DNA of 64,000 nt from Apostichopus japonicus (Eukaryota; Echinodermata; Holothuroidea; Aspidochirotida; Stichopodidae): assembly GCF_037975245.1 (NCBI RefSeq), contig NC_092579.1, positions 26,771,666 to 26,835,665 of the forward strand, written 5' to 3'. Shown one piece after another: positions 1-14,162 of this stretch (the first letter of the stretch is position 1; each line of letters starts with the position of its first letter). A program made the translations under genes and the position numbers. The notes beneath the pieces were generated by a model. That model was given only the letters and a program-made list of their open reading frames with translations, ran no database searches and had not been told where the DNA came from.

Positions 1-30
1 GGTGACGTGATTTTAGGTGACGTGATTTTA
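1..30. repeat. Two tandem copies of a 15-bp unit
   Basis: The window opens with ggtgacgtgatttta repeated twice without interruption. It may be the end of a longer array cut off by the window edge. No function can be assigned. Confidence 0.7.
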
Positions 31-203
31 GTGAAGAGCGAGTGGCCTTGAAGAAACTTCGTGAAAATATAAACTAAATAACGCCTCTGATGAATGATAC
101 AGAACAAGAGTCATCCTGACAAAGTCATATTTCCTTGGATGAAGTGGAAGAAACATTACTATACAGTCACCTCACGGAGTCCTCAGATTTCCAACAAAAT
201 TAC

Positions 204-332
204 CTGTAAATGGATGTGAAAATAATCCACCGAGTAGGACATTCTTCAACCCCAGTATTTGCTTCAGAGAGGCCAACTCTGCCTTCAGAGACTTGAGTTG
301 TTCCTTCAACAGCTTCACTTCATCTTGAGTAG
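204..332 (-). CDS. Coiled-coil exon of an unidentified gene (partial)
   Basis: Read on the minus strand, a pyrimidine-rich tract ending in ccattcag precedes an open frame of 43 codons that runs to a possible donor (ACAG|gtaatt). The peptide contains leucines at heptad spacing (LKEQLKSLKAEL, ASLKQILGL), typical of a short parallel coiled coil or leucine zipper. If the donor is not used, the frame stays open to a stop at 172, which would make this the last exon. The upstream part of the gene is not visible. I do not recognise the family. The acceptor and heptads are seen directly; that the exon is expressed is inference. Confidence 0.5.
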
Positions 333-3300
333 CTGAATGGAAAGAAACAAGAGACACATCGTTGGTTAAATTCCATCCTCGTAAGATGCATGTCAAAAGT
401 TTCGCTTTTTAACCCCAACTTCAAGGGTGCCTTGGGATGTATCAAACCTAGACACTTTCGTTTGACTTTGACTCGGTCAAACACTCAGGAACATAAACAA
501 GACAATTATAGGCTAGAGTTATGTAATTTACTCTATGGCTTCCTGTTACTCAATCCCAGGCTACCCTCCCTCCTACTATTTCATCTCTCATTCGTTTCTA
601 CTGCTTCGTCATGCGTTTGCCGTTGTTGTATCAATCTCTGTATCATATCACCTCTCATGCAGGGACAGCAGATGTAATGACCTACATGAGGTTTGATTAC
701 AGTACATCATGGAAAAGCACTACGTTATCAAGAAATTTAAACATATTGAATTATCACACATGAATAATATAAGATTATATACATGAATATACAAGGACTG
801 AAAAAGAATAAATTCGTGAAAGCACTGATAAGCAGTTATCCTGTTATGATCCATTCATATTCATGTTGAGGAAGTGGAAGAGAACTGTGGGGCAGGTTAT
901 GGGTGACAGGAAGGGGAGTCATTGAAGGTGGCAGGTCCCTGAAAACTTAATGATCTGGGATATTTACCAGCAAAGATACTTTACTGTCTCCAATCAACAT
1001 TTAAGCAATTCCTAATTTGTATGACATTACATCCTTTTGATATGGAATGCTTATAACTAAGGAAAGTACAGTAAGGGAGGAGAAAATTTAAAAAAATATT
1101 TATATATGGTGTAAAATTACATCGTGATTTTGAAGCAATTGTAAGAACAAGCAGAAAAGAATTTCAAAAATGATGGAAAAATTGACCAAAACATAATGGA
1201 TGGTTATAAATAACTTATAAGAACACATTTATTACAGTGGAGAGAAGGTTGACTTGTAGTTCCCCACCCCTATCTCCCTTTCCCTTTGTCCCTTTTATTT
1301 CACAACTGAGATGAAGATGTTAAAATTTGCTTCTTTACATCTGTCAATCCTTGTAGTTGGTACAAGGTAGTAGGTTGAAATCTTCCTTTCATTTCATTTC
1401 CTTTTTTCTTCTCCCCCCCCCCCCCCCTATCTCTCAGTCTGAAAGTTGACCTTCTTGATACATGTTAAACAGTTTTAACATGAAAAGTTCTAAAAGAGTT
1501 CATGCCTGCTATGTAACCTCACATCCAGTGGGATGTCAAACATCATTTTAACTGTCACCTCTACTCTCCATAGATGATCAGTCTGTCATGGCTGGCTGAT
1601 GTGGTCTTGACCTAGAGGTCAAACCATTATTAATCCCAGACAGAGGACACAGTCAGCTACCCTATTCAAAGTGTGGTTACCAGAATGGGCTGGGTGACAG
1701 ATTTATGATTGACGGCCTCTACTACTAGGGTAAACTGCCACCTGGCAACAGACTAAATACTTGGTCAAGCCACAACAAAGTTAAAACACTGACTGGCCAC
1801 TCAGATAATTAATAAAATGAAGTTGAACTGTAACTGTAGGAGAGAGATATCCAAATGTAAAGATGAAAGCAAATAGTTTCAGTATGGGGACTAAGTCAGT
1901 TTTTTTTTATTATAAGTATAGTTAAGGAGGCAGTGTATGAGAAATAACACAGATCAAAAAAAAAAAGGATATATGACCTAAAGATTGGTGGTCTCAAAAA
2001 AAGAAGTCATAAGCCAAGTGGATTCTCCTTCCCCTGATACCCCCTCCCCCCCTTCCTCGTTTTGCCGATCACAATGTACAATGTCCAGCATTTAAACAGG
2101 AAATGTTGGGAGCTATGGAATTAATTACTGTTATAACTCACAAGTTTGAGAAATCCTTTGTGTCTCGATTATTGCGATACTCGCGACCACACAAGTGGCA
2201 AGAGGAAGAGGATTTCATTGTTTTAGATTCCTGTTTAAGAACATGATGACAAATTACTGACACTGAATTTTCAAAGATCATATCATATGGATGGAAGTGT
2301 TGAAGGGACATATTTCAATGACAACATTACACATATGATTGAATGGAAAACGTCAGAAAACTACTGCTTTGTACATTGTACTATAGTTTCATCATTTCAA
2401 AAAAATGTCAAATATCTGAAAAATTCTGTTTAGTGGAAATTATGACCTATTTAAAGTGGTATTTACATCTTAATTATCACCGAGTGTACATAATAGTAAT
2501 TTTCAGGTTTTAACCATAGCAAGTGTCTCACCACTCCAATTTTTTTTTTTTTTTTTTTGGAGATACTTTGCCAAAATGAAACTGATACATGTATGTGAGT
2601 TACAGCAATTGTTTTCAAAATGTTCACTTTCAAATGCTTCATATATTTGTCAAAATGTTCAAGTGTCCAATCTGGTTGTCAGCCTTTTATTGTCTTACGA
2701 TGTACATAATCATGTGATATCTCTGTTAGTGTACCCTACTGTAATATAATAATCCAAACAGTTGTGAGCAGTGTGAATATAAAAAGAACAGATTACATCA
2801 CAAAACTATTACGATTCCTTTTTCACTTTTAAGGAAACTATAATTACACAAAATATATGAAAATTTACTGTTTGTAAAAAAAAAAAAAAAAATTTTTTTT
2901 GTGTATTTTTTTTCCTTTTCAGAATTCCTTACACAGAAATTATAAGGATTTTACCTAGAATTAAAGTAGCTTTTTATTTACCACATATCTAGTGGAGGTC
3001 GTTTGTTTGCTCCATAAAGACCATCAATAAACGATAAAAGTGTTCTCTAATAAAGTGCCCTAGGGAAAATCCCAACCCCTCAATCTTTGCATTTATGGCT
3101 GGTTTTACAACTTGATCATGAAATATTATAAAATCGAAGCTCCCTCTTAATCCGCGCTATCAAAAACCTGTTTCCACCCCATCGCTTCATTTCGCTCCAT
3201 CTCCGCTGTTTTTATTTCCTCATCAATTAGGATCCGCTTATAACTATGAGGTGTGAAACGTGATCCAAAACGAGTTAACTTTCTGCACAGATATGATGAT

Positions 3301-6300
3301 AGAGTCCTGTAATTTCCACGAGCAAATTTCACGCTTATTTCAAACATTTATCCAGCAAAATGACATCCCAGCAAATTGGAAGGGAATGATGCATTAGTTT
3401 TTCTGCTATAGAATCCACTTACACTCTGCCAAAAAAGATTTATGATTTTTGGAAAGAGTCAATAACCTGCATTCTTGGCTTTCGAAATGAGTCTTCTTTT
3501 TCCACTCCTTATCATAGTAAAGATTGAAGGCTAGATAAACAGGTTCTTTGACTGAAATCGCTTTGAGCTCCGCAGCCAACCAAAACACTGGCCATTAGGA
3601 GTCTTATGATAGAATCCATCTTCCATTAATCATGACAGTTTAAAGAGTTTGAAACAACCAATGTCACATTTCCAAATTGCCAACAGCTAAGAAATATACG
3701 TGCTACTATAGTCAAGTGTAAGAAAGCTTTTTTTTCCTTCCCTTTTCAAAAATAAAATGTCTATTTATTTGGTAATCGCATTTTACTGTACAAGCCAGGA
3801 GCATATTTTGAAATGCCAAATCGTTTGGTGTAGGCATCAGTAGATTTTTGTATTTTAAACCACCAATTCCCAATTGATGGATTGATGCTGATTGAATATG
3901 CAGACAGAATGTTGCACGTTGCATTCCTACACTGAATGCACATGAAACTTTGAAAGTAGCAAAACTCGTCCTACATTTAACCCGGCGCACCCATCTGATT
4001 TCTTGCTTCCGTAGCTAGCGTGGATGATGCTATTGCAAACAATTTGCTTTACAAGAAATTCTTAACACTTACAGTATAGCAGTTGGTTCATATTGATTGG
4101 TTGGATCTTAAATACTATTCAATAGAAAGAAAAAAAAACACCAAAATAATGCACCAAAGAAATCAGGTCTCTTTGGAAATTTGACCGAGTTGAAAAATTG
4201 TGTGTATTTCTTGTCTTCTTTACAAATATGATAAAAGTGACAAGAAAAGTGTCTGGACAACAAAATTATAACTAATATCTTCACTTTTTCCTCATTTTTT
4301 GTGTTCCTTCCCTTGAAGGATACATATTGCTATCTGTATTCTTGTGCAATGCTCTCTATATAATTTAAGTTTACATTAGTACATATACGGAAACCATACT
4401 GTAGGTGCATGGTAGAAATTAGAGAAGATTGCTGCAACACAGAACAGATGTACTGTACCATTCTAAAACAAACTGTTCAAAATAAAAAAAATTGTATATA
4501 TATGTATATATTTGTATATAGTATATGAATCATCTTTGTATCATATTGTATCATATTTATATACATATATATACATCATATTTGTATATATATGTATATG
4601 AATCATCAAGTTTTCACACTGAATTGCATTCTGGGGAATTGTGTTTGTTCAGCTTGGTGGACACACTGCTGTGCTTCTTGGATTGCCCAATTATTTTCCC
4701 AGGGTAGGCTAAATAGATCTGTCACTACACAAACTGTACACTTCACAGCATAGGCTAGTTAATGGGACTTTTAATATCTTTCAGTTTCTGGATTAAATAT
4801 AAGTAGAATTTCTAACACGTTCTTGCACCTCTTTTAATTGATTTATAGGAATTTTGTAAGTGTGAGTGTGTGGGAGGATTCAGGAAGCAAATTACCTACA
4901 GAGAAAAATAAATCCAGAACAGAAATAATTTATACTTTGCCTATTTTTTGCCACACCTGAGCCTCCAAAGGTTGAATGTAAATTATATCTAAATCTTACA
5001 ATTACCATAAATGTACAGTTATATCATGCAATAAAGCTACTTTGCCCAACAAGGGATTTGACCACCTGTAATGCATGATTTTCAAGTCCCTCATTTTCAG
5101 TGTTTGTAATAATAAAATTTGATGGCACTGCAGGTAAGATGATTCATTTTGACATTAAATTGATTACTTCATTTTACATTTGTAGTAGAGAGGTGCACTT
5201 TGGTGGAGCCCTATCACCCAGATTAATATCTCAATATTTAGATATATATATGGAGCTTCTTTATTCCATTTTATTCCATATTATTAAGTGTATGTTGTTG
5301 TTTCTAAGAAAGTTCTGTTCTTTTAATGTTGTTTGGGAGGGGTGGGGATAGGGAGGGGAAAAGCAGTGGTTTGCTTGTAAAAATATTTTTAAAAACTAGT
5401 TATCGGTCTGAACTAGTACCATATGAAATGTTATACAAGTAGTTTCAATATTTAATGTGTTTGATTTGAAGTCATACGTGTTATTATGCTGTAGTGTACA
5501 TCCATACTTACATACAACCTTTAATAGTATATATATACTCTCTACATGTAGATTGAACTACTGTATTAAGCTGGAATAAGATTTTCTTTTTCTTCTACTT
5601 TTCTTTTCTTTATTCAGAGTAAATCATCTATGCTCTGATTCAAGATATTGACATCATCCTGGTAGGGTATTAATTGTGTAGACCTATACCAGCATATCAG
5701 CCACACAATAGGCTCTAAGAGGAGACTGAAGGAGATTATCAATTGATGTTTACAAACTTGTCTACATCAAACTCATCAGAAAAGGAGGATTTTAAGGTAA
5801 ATGTCCTCCCTGACTACTGAGTCCATTCAAAGGCTGAACAGATGCCTATTTCATTTGGAATGGAAATAAAGGATTTTGACCAGTTTTATAGGGATTATGG
5901 AAAGAAAGTTGGTCTACAACAGAAACCATAGAAGCTTAAAAAAAAATCTCAGCCAATAAACCTACTAGTACCTGCATGTACAATACTGAATAGGGTTTAA
6001 CTAAATGCACACTGTGTGTACACATATGTACATGTATGTGCATGTAAGACTTAGTATGAATCGCCAACATGCAGCTCTGTTACAAATAAGTGTTGCGGTA
6101 CATAGTACTAACAGGAATTAACAGCCAAGGAAATTTCACACGTAATTAGACTCAAGGAAACATGGTTATGATTTCTACCAGATTTTATAGATTTTTATCT
6201 TACAGAGTTGGATTAAGATCAAACTTGTATTATACAGATCCCCAGATGGGAAACATTTAGTCCACAGGCAAACTTTCTGCAGCCTGCAAGGAATTCAATG

Positions 6301-6340
6301 CCTCACTAATGTGGCCTACCAAGGGGTTATATCTAAGAAA
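333..6340. other. Non-coding stretch, no gene recognised
   Basis: Open frames here are short and lack coding character or convincing splice signals. The stretch holds homopolymer runs (poly-C at about 1413-1427, poly-T at about 2540-2558, poly-A at about 2877-2892) and a TA-rich low-complexity patch near 4490-4610. A minus-strand frame at 3147-3240 preceded by a weak acceptor-like cacctcatag could be a terminal exon, but nothing else supports it. It is best read as intron or intergenic DNA. Confidence 0.6.
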
Positions 6341-6636
6341 ATTATGCATAAAATATGTATATACTTTGGGGATATTTGTGTTAAGTTTCAAAATGTGCAT
6401 GTTTAACCTTCTATTCCTTCCCATTTCCCATAGAATATTTCTACTTTATTTTTGTTTATTTTTCACGGGAACAGTGCCTCATAATTATGCATCATATATG
6501 TATATACTTTGGGAGTTTGGGGATATTTGTGTTAAGTTTCAAAATGTGCATGTTTAACCTTGAAAACCTTCTATTCCTTCCCATTTCCCATATAATATTT
6601 CTACTTTTATTTTTGTTTATTTTTCACGGGAATAGG
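6341..6636. repeat. Tandem duplication, two copies of about 140-150 bp
   Basis: Copy 1 (6341-6474) and copy 2 (6483-6636) both begin attatgcat, share the core gtgttaagtttcaaaatgtg, and both end in a T-rich stretch followed by cacggga. Copy 2 differs by small insertions, including an extra gagtttgg and an extra gaaaac. The short frames over this region only reflect the duplication. It is a simple local duplication, with no terminal repeats. Confidence 0.85.
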
Positions 6637-7652
6637 AACATGCTTATGAGTTCGGTTCATGGACCGCAATGGGTACAAAATCTCACTGTGGCCTAGGAGA
6701 TCGTGTTCCTACCCACCCCTGATATATATATTTGATATTCCTATGTGATCTTTGTAGCAATTAACAGTACTATAAACAGGTATGTCATGATAAGGACAAT
6801 GAAAAGACCTCTAATAGCCTATACAGTGCATTTTACCAAAGTGGTTTTACTTAAATGCACTTTTAACCTAACAAACATTCCTTTGAGATTCCTTGTTTCC
6901 AAAAATAACATATTTGATTTGTCATCTGTGTGTACTTAGAAATGTTAATGTGAATAATAAAATATATATATACCATCAACATCTGTTATGAAACTAAACC
7001 AAATTTGCATAGCCATTTCCTGTTTATCAGGGCTGGCATAGTTAACCACATTCCCTAACAGTACATCTACAGCATCTGTTAAGCGGTCCATGAATGAATG
7101 TCGTTATCAGCATCAAGGGACCCACAGTTCTTCTTCTTCATCACTTGCAGAAAGTTGGCCAGACCAGAAATCTCTTGTTATTTCTCTTTCTTAGAAATCT
7201 GGACTGCAAAATACCTATGAATCACCTTGAAATATCATCAGTGGTTTTGACAATGAACTTGATTCAGACAAATGAAAAAAGCCACTGTCCCCTGACCTAA
7301 ATGTCTGACCTCAGACATCCATCTTCACAAATTTATTGGCATTTTTCTTTCTTTCTTTTTTTTGGGGGGGGGGGTGGAGAGGGAAGGTTGTTGATGAAAA
7401 TTGTTGGTCTTAATATTAGAGATCAAGAAGGGTGAAGCAGATTCCCCACAAGTAAACAAATTAATGTCAGACTCCAGAAGGTAAGGAACCTTTTTTTCTT
7501 CAACATCAAAGTACATGGTCCTATGATCCTGGCTTGGTTTTATCTTCTTGTTTTTGAATTTTTCAAACAGGACAGTGAAATTAGAAACAGGACAGTGTCA
7601 AATAAAGTACAAAGTGGGAATGTAGTTCTTTTGGGGTTGTTTTTTCGCGTAG
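6637..7652. other. Non-coding stretch, no gene recognised
   Basis: Only short chance frames are present. A T-rich/G-rich low-complexity run lies at about 7345-7375. No splice-bounded frame, RNA gene or element end was recognised. Confidence 0.55.
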
Positions 7653-7808
7653 GTCACACTGTCACCCTTTGTGTCATAGTGTATTTACCAGCCCTAGATG
7701 GAAAATTCCCCAACCCCAGTCTCATGTGGGTCACACTGTGTCCCTCTGTGTCATAGTGTACTTACCAGCCCTAGGTAGATGGAGAAAAGTTCTTCAACCC
7801 CAGTCATA
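7653..7808. repeat. Imperfect tandem duplication of about 78 bp
   Basis: Two adjacent copies (about 7653-7727 and 7730-7808) share gtcacactgt, gtgtcatagtgta, ttaccagccctag and caaccccagtc in the same order. Copy 2 has a few extra bases around the agatgg motif. The repeat is translatable in one frame but shows no sign of selection for coding. Confidence 0.8.
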
Positions 7809-10800
7809 TGGCTTGATTTGCTTTCTTATTGGTACAGAAGGTCATTTTACAAATTGTGACTGATCGAGCATTGAGGTTGCATGACAAAAGCAACCAGAAG
7901 ATAAAACACTATACATTGTTTAATTTGTGTAAGTACTCTGTATGAATGGAGACACAGTACAGTAGATCCCATGTTTATAAATAATAGACTCATATAAAGA
8001 AATGTGCTGCAAAGTACATATACTCGAATTTGAAAAGGTTACAAAAATCTTCAGCGACCTCTTGAAGTATTTAGGGCAGGGCTAAGTTGTGGTCCTTTCG
8101 GGGTGACAGACTGGCTGTCCTTGTACATGGTCTGGTGATTGGCCGAATTATTCAGCGCAGCTGTAGACTGTCACTGGAGGTACCGATGGGGCATGCGAGC
8201 CGATATTCCTTGATATTTCTTGGTTGCCGCTAATTAGTACAGTATTCATATCGAGGATTCTATTCAGTAATAGGTTAGGGTTAGTTTGAATTGCCTTTGC
8301 ATTGTACATTTTACGTTAAGTAGTAGTGGTTTTTATGTACGCCTGTGATAATTACACATATATACCATTTCATATATACTCTACTTTGTTTATTCCCTGC
8401 TTTGGGAATCAAGAAAGCAAGTAAATGTCACATCCGAGCTAAACAACCTTGATGAACAAGTCCCACGATTCAGCTACCCACACCCAATTCAGACTGTTCG
8501 CTCCATTACAATTCTGACTACACATTCAAGTACTTGTGGATAACCCTTTGCATAAGAGCTTGACTTGATGATAAAGCACCACATCGACATTCTCGTCTCA
8601 CCTAAAACAAAGAGGTTCATTTATTTCCGACAACATAAGAAACATTTCATGTCACCGCCCCTGGTCTTAACTTTTGTCTGGGTATTGACAGCCCAGTTGC
8701 TTTATCTCCCTTCCATATCTCCTCTCTCTGAACTTGCCATGAAAATTTTGACATCTCCATTTGTTACCCCTTTTGTGCAGCTCTTACTAAACCTAGAAGC
8801 CTGCAAGTGTAAGCAGCTGACTTCTACTTGACATCATACTCACACGGTCATAAACACAGATAAAGGTTAACCACATCGGTCATAACCCTGCAAATATTGT
8901 ATAAAAGGAGAGTGTAGATAATATACTGTAAGGCACATTTCACAGGTAACCCACAGAAAACAAAAGCATATGGAAAAATTGTCCTTGCCCAACAGTCATG
9001 ATATAATTATTATTCACAAATATGGACTTACTGTAACTTAACTTTTTTGTCACTTTTGACATTTTTGTCAAAGGGTTAGAGGGATTTTGGCAGTCCATGA
9101 TGCTCGGAGACCAAAGGACTGATGAGGTACACTTAAGAATAGGAAGTATTGTGACATGTTATATATGTAGCTAACACAGAGACAGAGATGTTCAACACTG
9201 CCATTGGGGCTATAAGGACAGATGTTTTCAGGAGTGGTGTGAGGTACACCAAAGATAAGAAGCATCCTTATCAGGTACACCGAAGATAAGACGCCATCCT
9301 ATGCTAGAGGCAAAGCGCATGTGGAGAGGACCAAGCGTCAAAAAGAGGCTTTGTACTGTAGCAGTCATATGACAGACGTATCCAAGTTAGACAAGGCAAG
9401 ACTGAGAGGTACTGTAAATGATTACACAGTAGAATCATTGGATAAGAGCGTACCCCCCCCCCCCCCCCTCTACTGTCTACAGGTCATCTACTCTACAAGT
9501 CTGTATCAACTCTCTGCACCTCTATCAAATAAGGATCAAAGAGGTAGCCCTCTTGATCTCTCCAGAAATAATCTCTAAAATCCTGCTGCCAGATATTATC
9601 CCTCCCTCCCTCCAAACTCACTTCCTGAGAAGACATGGAGAGAGATTGATTACAAGAGAATGAGAAGTTCATCAACATTGTGAATGCCAGTGTAAGTTGA
9701 CCTGCTGGAGAGGTGATGTAGTAAGTAAGTTGAGGGTGGGTTGTTTAATATTAAAACAGCCCCCTGAGGCAAATCGAAATTGCTTTCAACTCTTAACAAG
9801 ACAGGTGTATACAACAAACCTATTACTTACTATCCATGATGGAGGAAAGGAGTATAAACCTGTGGCAAACTGGCAAAGGTATAAGAATTCTCATATGCGT
9901 AACAAAATAGTGTGAATATATTTGGTCTTTATACTGTACTACACAGCAGTGATTCAATATGAACTCCTTTACACAATTTACTACCTGTATCAGTTATTAC
10001 TAAAAATAAATACCAACTATTAGGTAAATTTAACAAGTAAATTTAGAATCCAGGATTAAACAAGTCAGCTGTTTATTAGATAGGGTCAATGGAGGTGGGA
10101 GCAGTGCAAGAATGTTACCAGTTATTAGGTAGATTGTAGTGCGTATGTATGCGCAGGTGTGCATCAATAAAGGAGACAGGTACAGTAGAGGAGTGGGGTA
10201 AATTAAACTCTTCCTAGCGAACAAACAGTCGGACTATAGACAGTGTAACTTACACTGTCTATGTGTAACTATTAAATAATCTACTAATTTTAGAGAACAC
10301 ATGTGAGCCTCCAGATTAAAGTACTGTAATGCTATTAAACAATGCAAATATATAGCATCAAAAAAAACAAGAGTTCAAAAGAGGTCTATGATTTTCTCAG
10401 TGAAAACATTTAGTAGAAAATGAAGGTTCAATTGGAATTTACAAAATACAAAATGAAGAATTGCAACTTTATTTTGGTGTATAACTGGCACTGGAAAGAT
10501 CTATGTAAAAGTTAATTTGCCTATTTTATTAAAAATTAAAATCTTTTATGGACGATGCCTTTTATATAGTGAAAGAATTTACTCTACCAAATGGTTCAGA
10601 TCATGTTGTGTATGATTTACATTCTTTTTTCTTTGGGAGGCGGGAATTTGTTTATTTGTTGACTAATATTATATTACGGTATACTGTACATTAATAACAT
10701 TACAATTCTAAATCATTTTCAAGCTCATAAATACTTATATGCTAGATCTAAACTTGGTCACTTTCACAGATAAATAATGAATGGCATTCATCATACTTAA

Positions 10801-13276
10801 AGGTCATCAGTATTGTTCAAACTATTTAGCATGCTAATAATTGACTCCGAGTCTCCAAATTATTTCTCAGACAAGGGGCAGTGCTAAATTAGACATGTAA
10901 TATCTCAGTGAGAAAGAAAGGTTTGGAGGCTGGCAGTAAAACTGATTGTACATTTTACGTCTTTTGTGTATCTTTATTATGTGTCCTATTTATAAATATT
11001 GTAATTTATACTGGAATAATGAAATTGAATTGAAAAATTGCAATCTGAGCATCAGTGACCAACATCTGACTTTCTAGCATATTTGGGGTGTTTACTGATG
11101 AATCAACGAAAAACAGCAACAGCACCACGGAAAATTAGTCAGGTCTTAGACAGCAGTCTTCTACTACCGGGGTTTCCCACCCCTCACTCTACCACGAAGG
11201 AATATATATCATGAACCGATGGTCCGCAGATTTTTAAAATTTAGACCCGACAGGGCCACGACCGAGGATCCTCTATTAGTACTGAGCCACGACCCACGAC
11301 AGCTAGACTTAATAAGTGAAGTTACAAAAAAATGACTTAATCAATCTCAATTGGCACACGTCGCTCCTGAAAAATCCAAGCGACCCAATGGAAAATGTTC
11401 TCAACCCACTTTTGGGTTGTGGTCCCCCATCCTGTAAACAGATGACCAATATTCGTAGCAGAAAATTACAGAGGTAAGCATAGTGCGCGACTACCCATAC
11501 CACCTTTGTTGGCCTACTTTGTGAAGGTCTGGTCTCTATACTGTGGCACATTGTCCTAGATATTTCTAATCTTTTTCATATAATTTGCACATACTGTATG
11601 AAGGCCTATCACTTTTCACACTCCCTTGGGCCCTAAGACAGATCTTACAATATTCCTCTAGAAACATTCACTACTCGAGTCAAATCTACTAATTAAGCAA
11701 ATCAACCAACAGGAACAAAGGAAAAGAGATCTGCCATGAAGCAAGAGAGATTTTCTTTGAGACGGAACTAGCCAACTTGGTTCGTTCCTTCCTCTCCTCC
11801 GCCAGGTTATATAGCACCTCCTCGTGTGACTATACACAGCTCTTTTTACGCAGTCGTGCTTCGCGAATTCTCATTTCAAAATTGAAATTGGATCAATAAT
11901 ACCCCCCAGGAAAAAATTTGGGAAGAAATAAGTCCAAATTGGTTCGCCCCCACGAATCGGTAAATTATTCTACAGTATTCAAAACGCTGGGAGGAATATG
12001 TTCAGTGACACTTCCAGGTGTGAACCAATTACCAAAACCATGAGGCAAAATTTAACACTGCCAATGATGGGACTTTGCAAAACAATGAAAAAATGTAGGA
12101 ATAGCCCAAAAATGAGATTAATTATGTGCTTTAACAACCTGGTTAATACAATATACATTTAATCACACTGTAGTAACAAAGTGCACTAAACAATCTAATC
12201 TGTGAACATATACCAGGGAACAATTTAGTGTTCAAATGTTGTGTAGCATTTTCAAAGGATATGAATTGTTTCTCTCATTGAACACTATAGTTCCTGTGTA
12301 GAAAACTGATATATTTACACCTGTATAGCAGCTTGACCGATTGTATAGCATTTTGGATAAATTATTCCCTGAATATACTGAGCTGTCACAATGATTAAGC
12401 ACTGTTCAAGAGCATACAGCATAGTATTAATGTATATATTATTGGACAAAAGCAGAGAAATAAGATATGACTCATAATTGTCTAATAAGGAGTACTGTTT
12501 TGAGAAATATATTGGAATTTTTGGTCCTCCAGGGACCTTCATCAGCAATACTTTGCAGTGCCACTTGGAGTACACCAGGATTTTCTTTATAAGATACATC
12601 ATATGTATCTATGTCTATATCACTTGTAAATGTAATCTAGACATTACGCATTTACTTTCATTACCCATCTGCAAAACATACAAACTTAACCTTTGAATTA
12701 ATATTAAATTTTTCCACACTCCACGGGCCTAGAATTTCAGCCGCTTGCTAAAAGCAAACAAAGCCAGTGCATAAAGTACAATTCTCCCTTGGCATTTTCC
12801 TGGATTACAACCCATACATTGAGAGCAGACAAATAATGTTTCCTAATAAACAGTAGAATCCATGGCTCATGTCAGGTACGGAAATCATGCTGGCTCTTTG
12901 ACCGACTATTACTATTAACCAACTTATCGATGTGTCTCAGTTCTTTGTCTAAACTGGCCAGTGCCTCTTTTATTCCCTTCCTTCTTCTAGCTAGCATATC
13001 GCCCAACTTTTGAGGTCTTACAACCATAAAGAAATTGAAACCCTCAACAACTATTTTGCATTACTTTGTTGCTGTGCAAACTTGCAGTACAAGTAGTCAA
13101 ATATACAGAATGGCAAACTGATATACGAATCTATGTTAACGAAGAGGCCGTAAATGCAGATATACTGTAGTCTTTAAGAAGGACGGAGATAACCTATCTT
13201 TCAGCTGCCCCCCCCCCCCCCCCCCCGCTGCTGCTGCTACGTGAATGTCTCCGAAAGATGTGTATGTCTCCTGAAA
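7809..13276. other. Non-coding stretch, no gene recognised
   Basis: There is no recognisable coding exon. A moderately GC-rich patch at about 8080-8220 could be a promoter or first exon, but I see no supporting signal. A poly-C run lies near 9452-9467. Diverged sequence around 11150-11450, including tgggttgtggtcccccatcc, resembles decayed DNA-transposon ends without definable termini. A poly-C run at about 13208-13226 sits just outside the DIRS element. Confidence 0.5.
10236..10262. repeat. Near-perfect 27-bp palindrome
   Basis: ATAGACAGTGTAA is followed by one central C and then its exact reverse complement, giving 13-bp arms. It could form a tight cruciform or be a dimeric binding site. 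It may be a MITE remnant, but no flanking structure supports that. Confidence 0.75.
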
Positions 13277-13302
13277 CTCCAAAACTTACTGGTTTGGATA
13301 TT

Positions 13303-13437
13303 TACGAGTGACGAGCTTACCTGTCTCCCCCCAACCTATGCACCTCATTCTACCGCGCCTAGAATGTCCTGGTAACCTTTTAACACTGTGCACCCTCTGT
13401 GACCCGGCTTCACGGGTCACCAACCTTCCTTCTCATG
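13303..13437 (+). repeat. Left inverted terminal repeat of the DIRS-like element
   Basis: From tttacgag through the shared core cttacctgtctcccc to ccttctcat, the sequence matches the reverse complement of the right end, with few differences in the core. The outermost bases (13277-13318) differ from the right end, as is usual in DIRS elements, where the internal complementary region stores both ends. Confidence 0.88.
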
Positions 13438-14063
13438 AGACCAAAGCCCCTCCAAAGTGGTCTCTGCCTTGGAGTCGAGTAGTAGTCCTTCCCGACAGAT
13501 GGGAGGGCTACCCCCTCGACTCCTAGTCTAACATCGAATTTCTGACGCTTCCAACGGGAGGGGTAGTACTCCCCTTCCTGTGGGGAGGGGGGGGGCTACC
13601 CTGTACGACCCCATCAGCCTGTACCCCTTAGGTCTAAAAAAGGTAGCAGAAGGTACTCTACAAGTTAGGCCCAAGGCCCTGAGCACCGTAGTGTTTAATG
13701 GAGAAAGACGAAGGAAAAAGAGTATCAACATTATAAAGGAAATATATATATAACGCTTCTCCATATATATATAAAACACTTTAAGACACTCTTCCTTAAG
13801 TCACTCATAGTGGCCCTAAGTTACTACGAGATACTACAAGTTACTACCGATTACTACAAGTTGCTACCGGTTACTACCGGTCAAGATAAAACTTTGCAAC
13901 AAACTCGCTGGTAACAATAGGTGATGGTACGGGGGCTCGTACGGTAGTGGAACCTCCTTTCCTCAGGTCTCTTGGCCTGTGCTAGAAGGTGTTTTGTTAA
14001 GTCAATGAGACCGCTCCTCCGTGCGGCTGTGTTCCACCCCCCTCGGGGGAGGGAGGCGGGAAT

Positions 14064-14162
14064 GGAGACAGGTAAGCTCGTCACTCGTAAATATCCAAAC
14101 CAGTAAGTTTTGGAGTATTTACTTCGTTCCTCGCTTACCTGTCTCCCCCCAACCTATGCACC
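14064..14162. repeat. Internal complementary region of the DIRS-like element
   Basis: 14064-14113 is the reverse complement of the left outer end (13277-13325), including ggtttggatatttacgag. 14112-14162 repeats the right outer end in the opposite sense (tttacttcgttcctcgc, then cttacctgtctcccccc). In DIRS replication models this region templates completion of the ends and circularisation. It overlaps the last codons of the recombinase gene. Confidence 0.88.
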
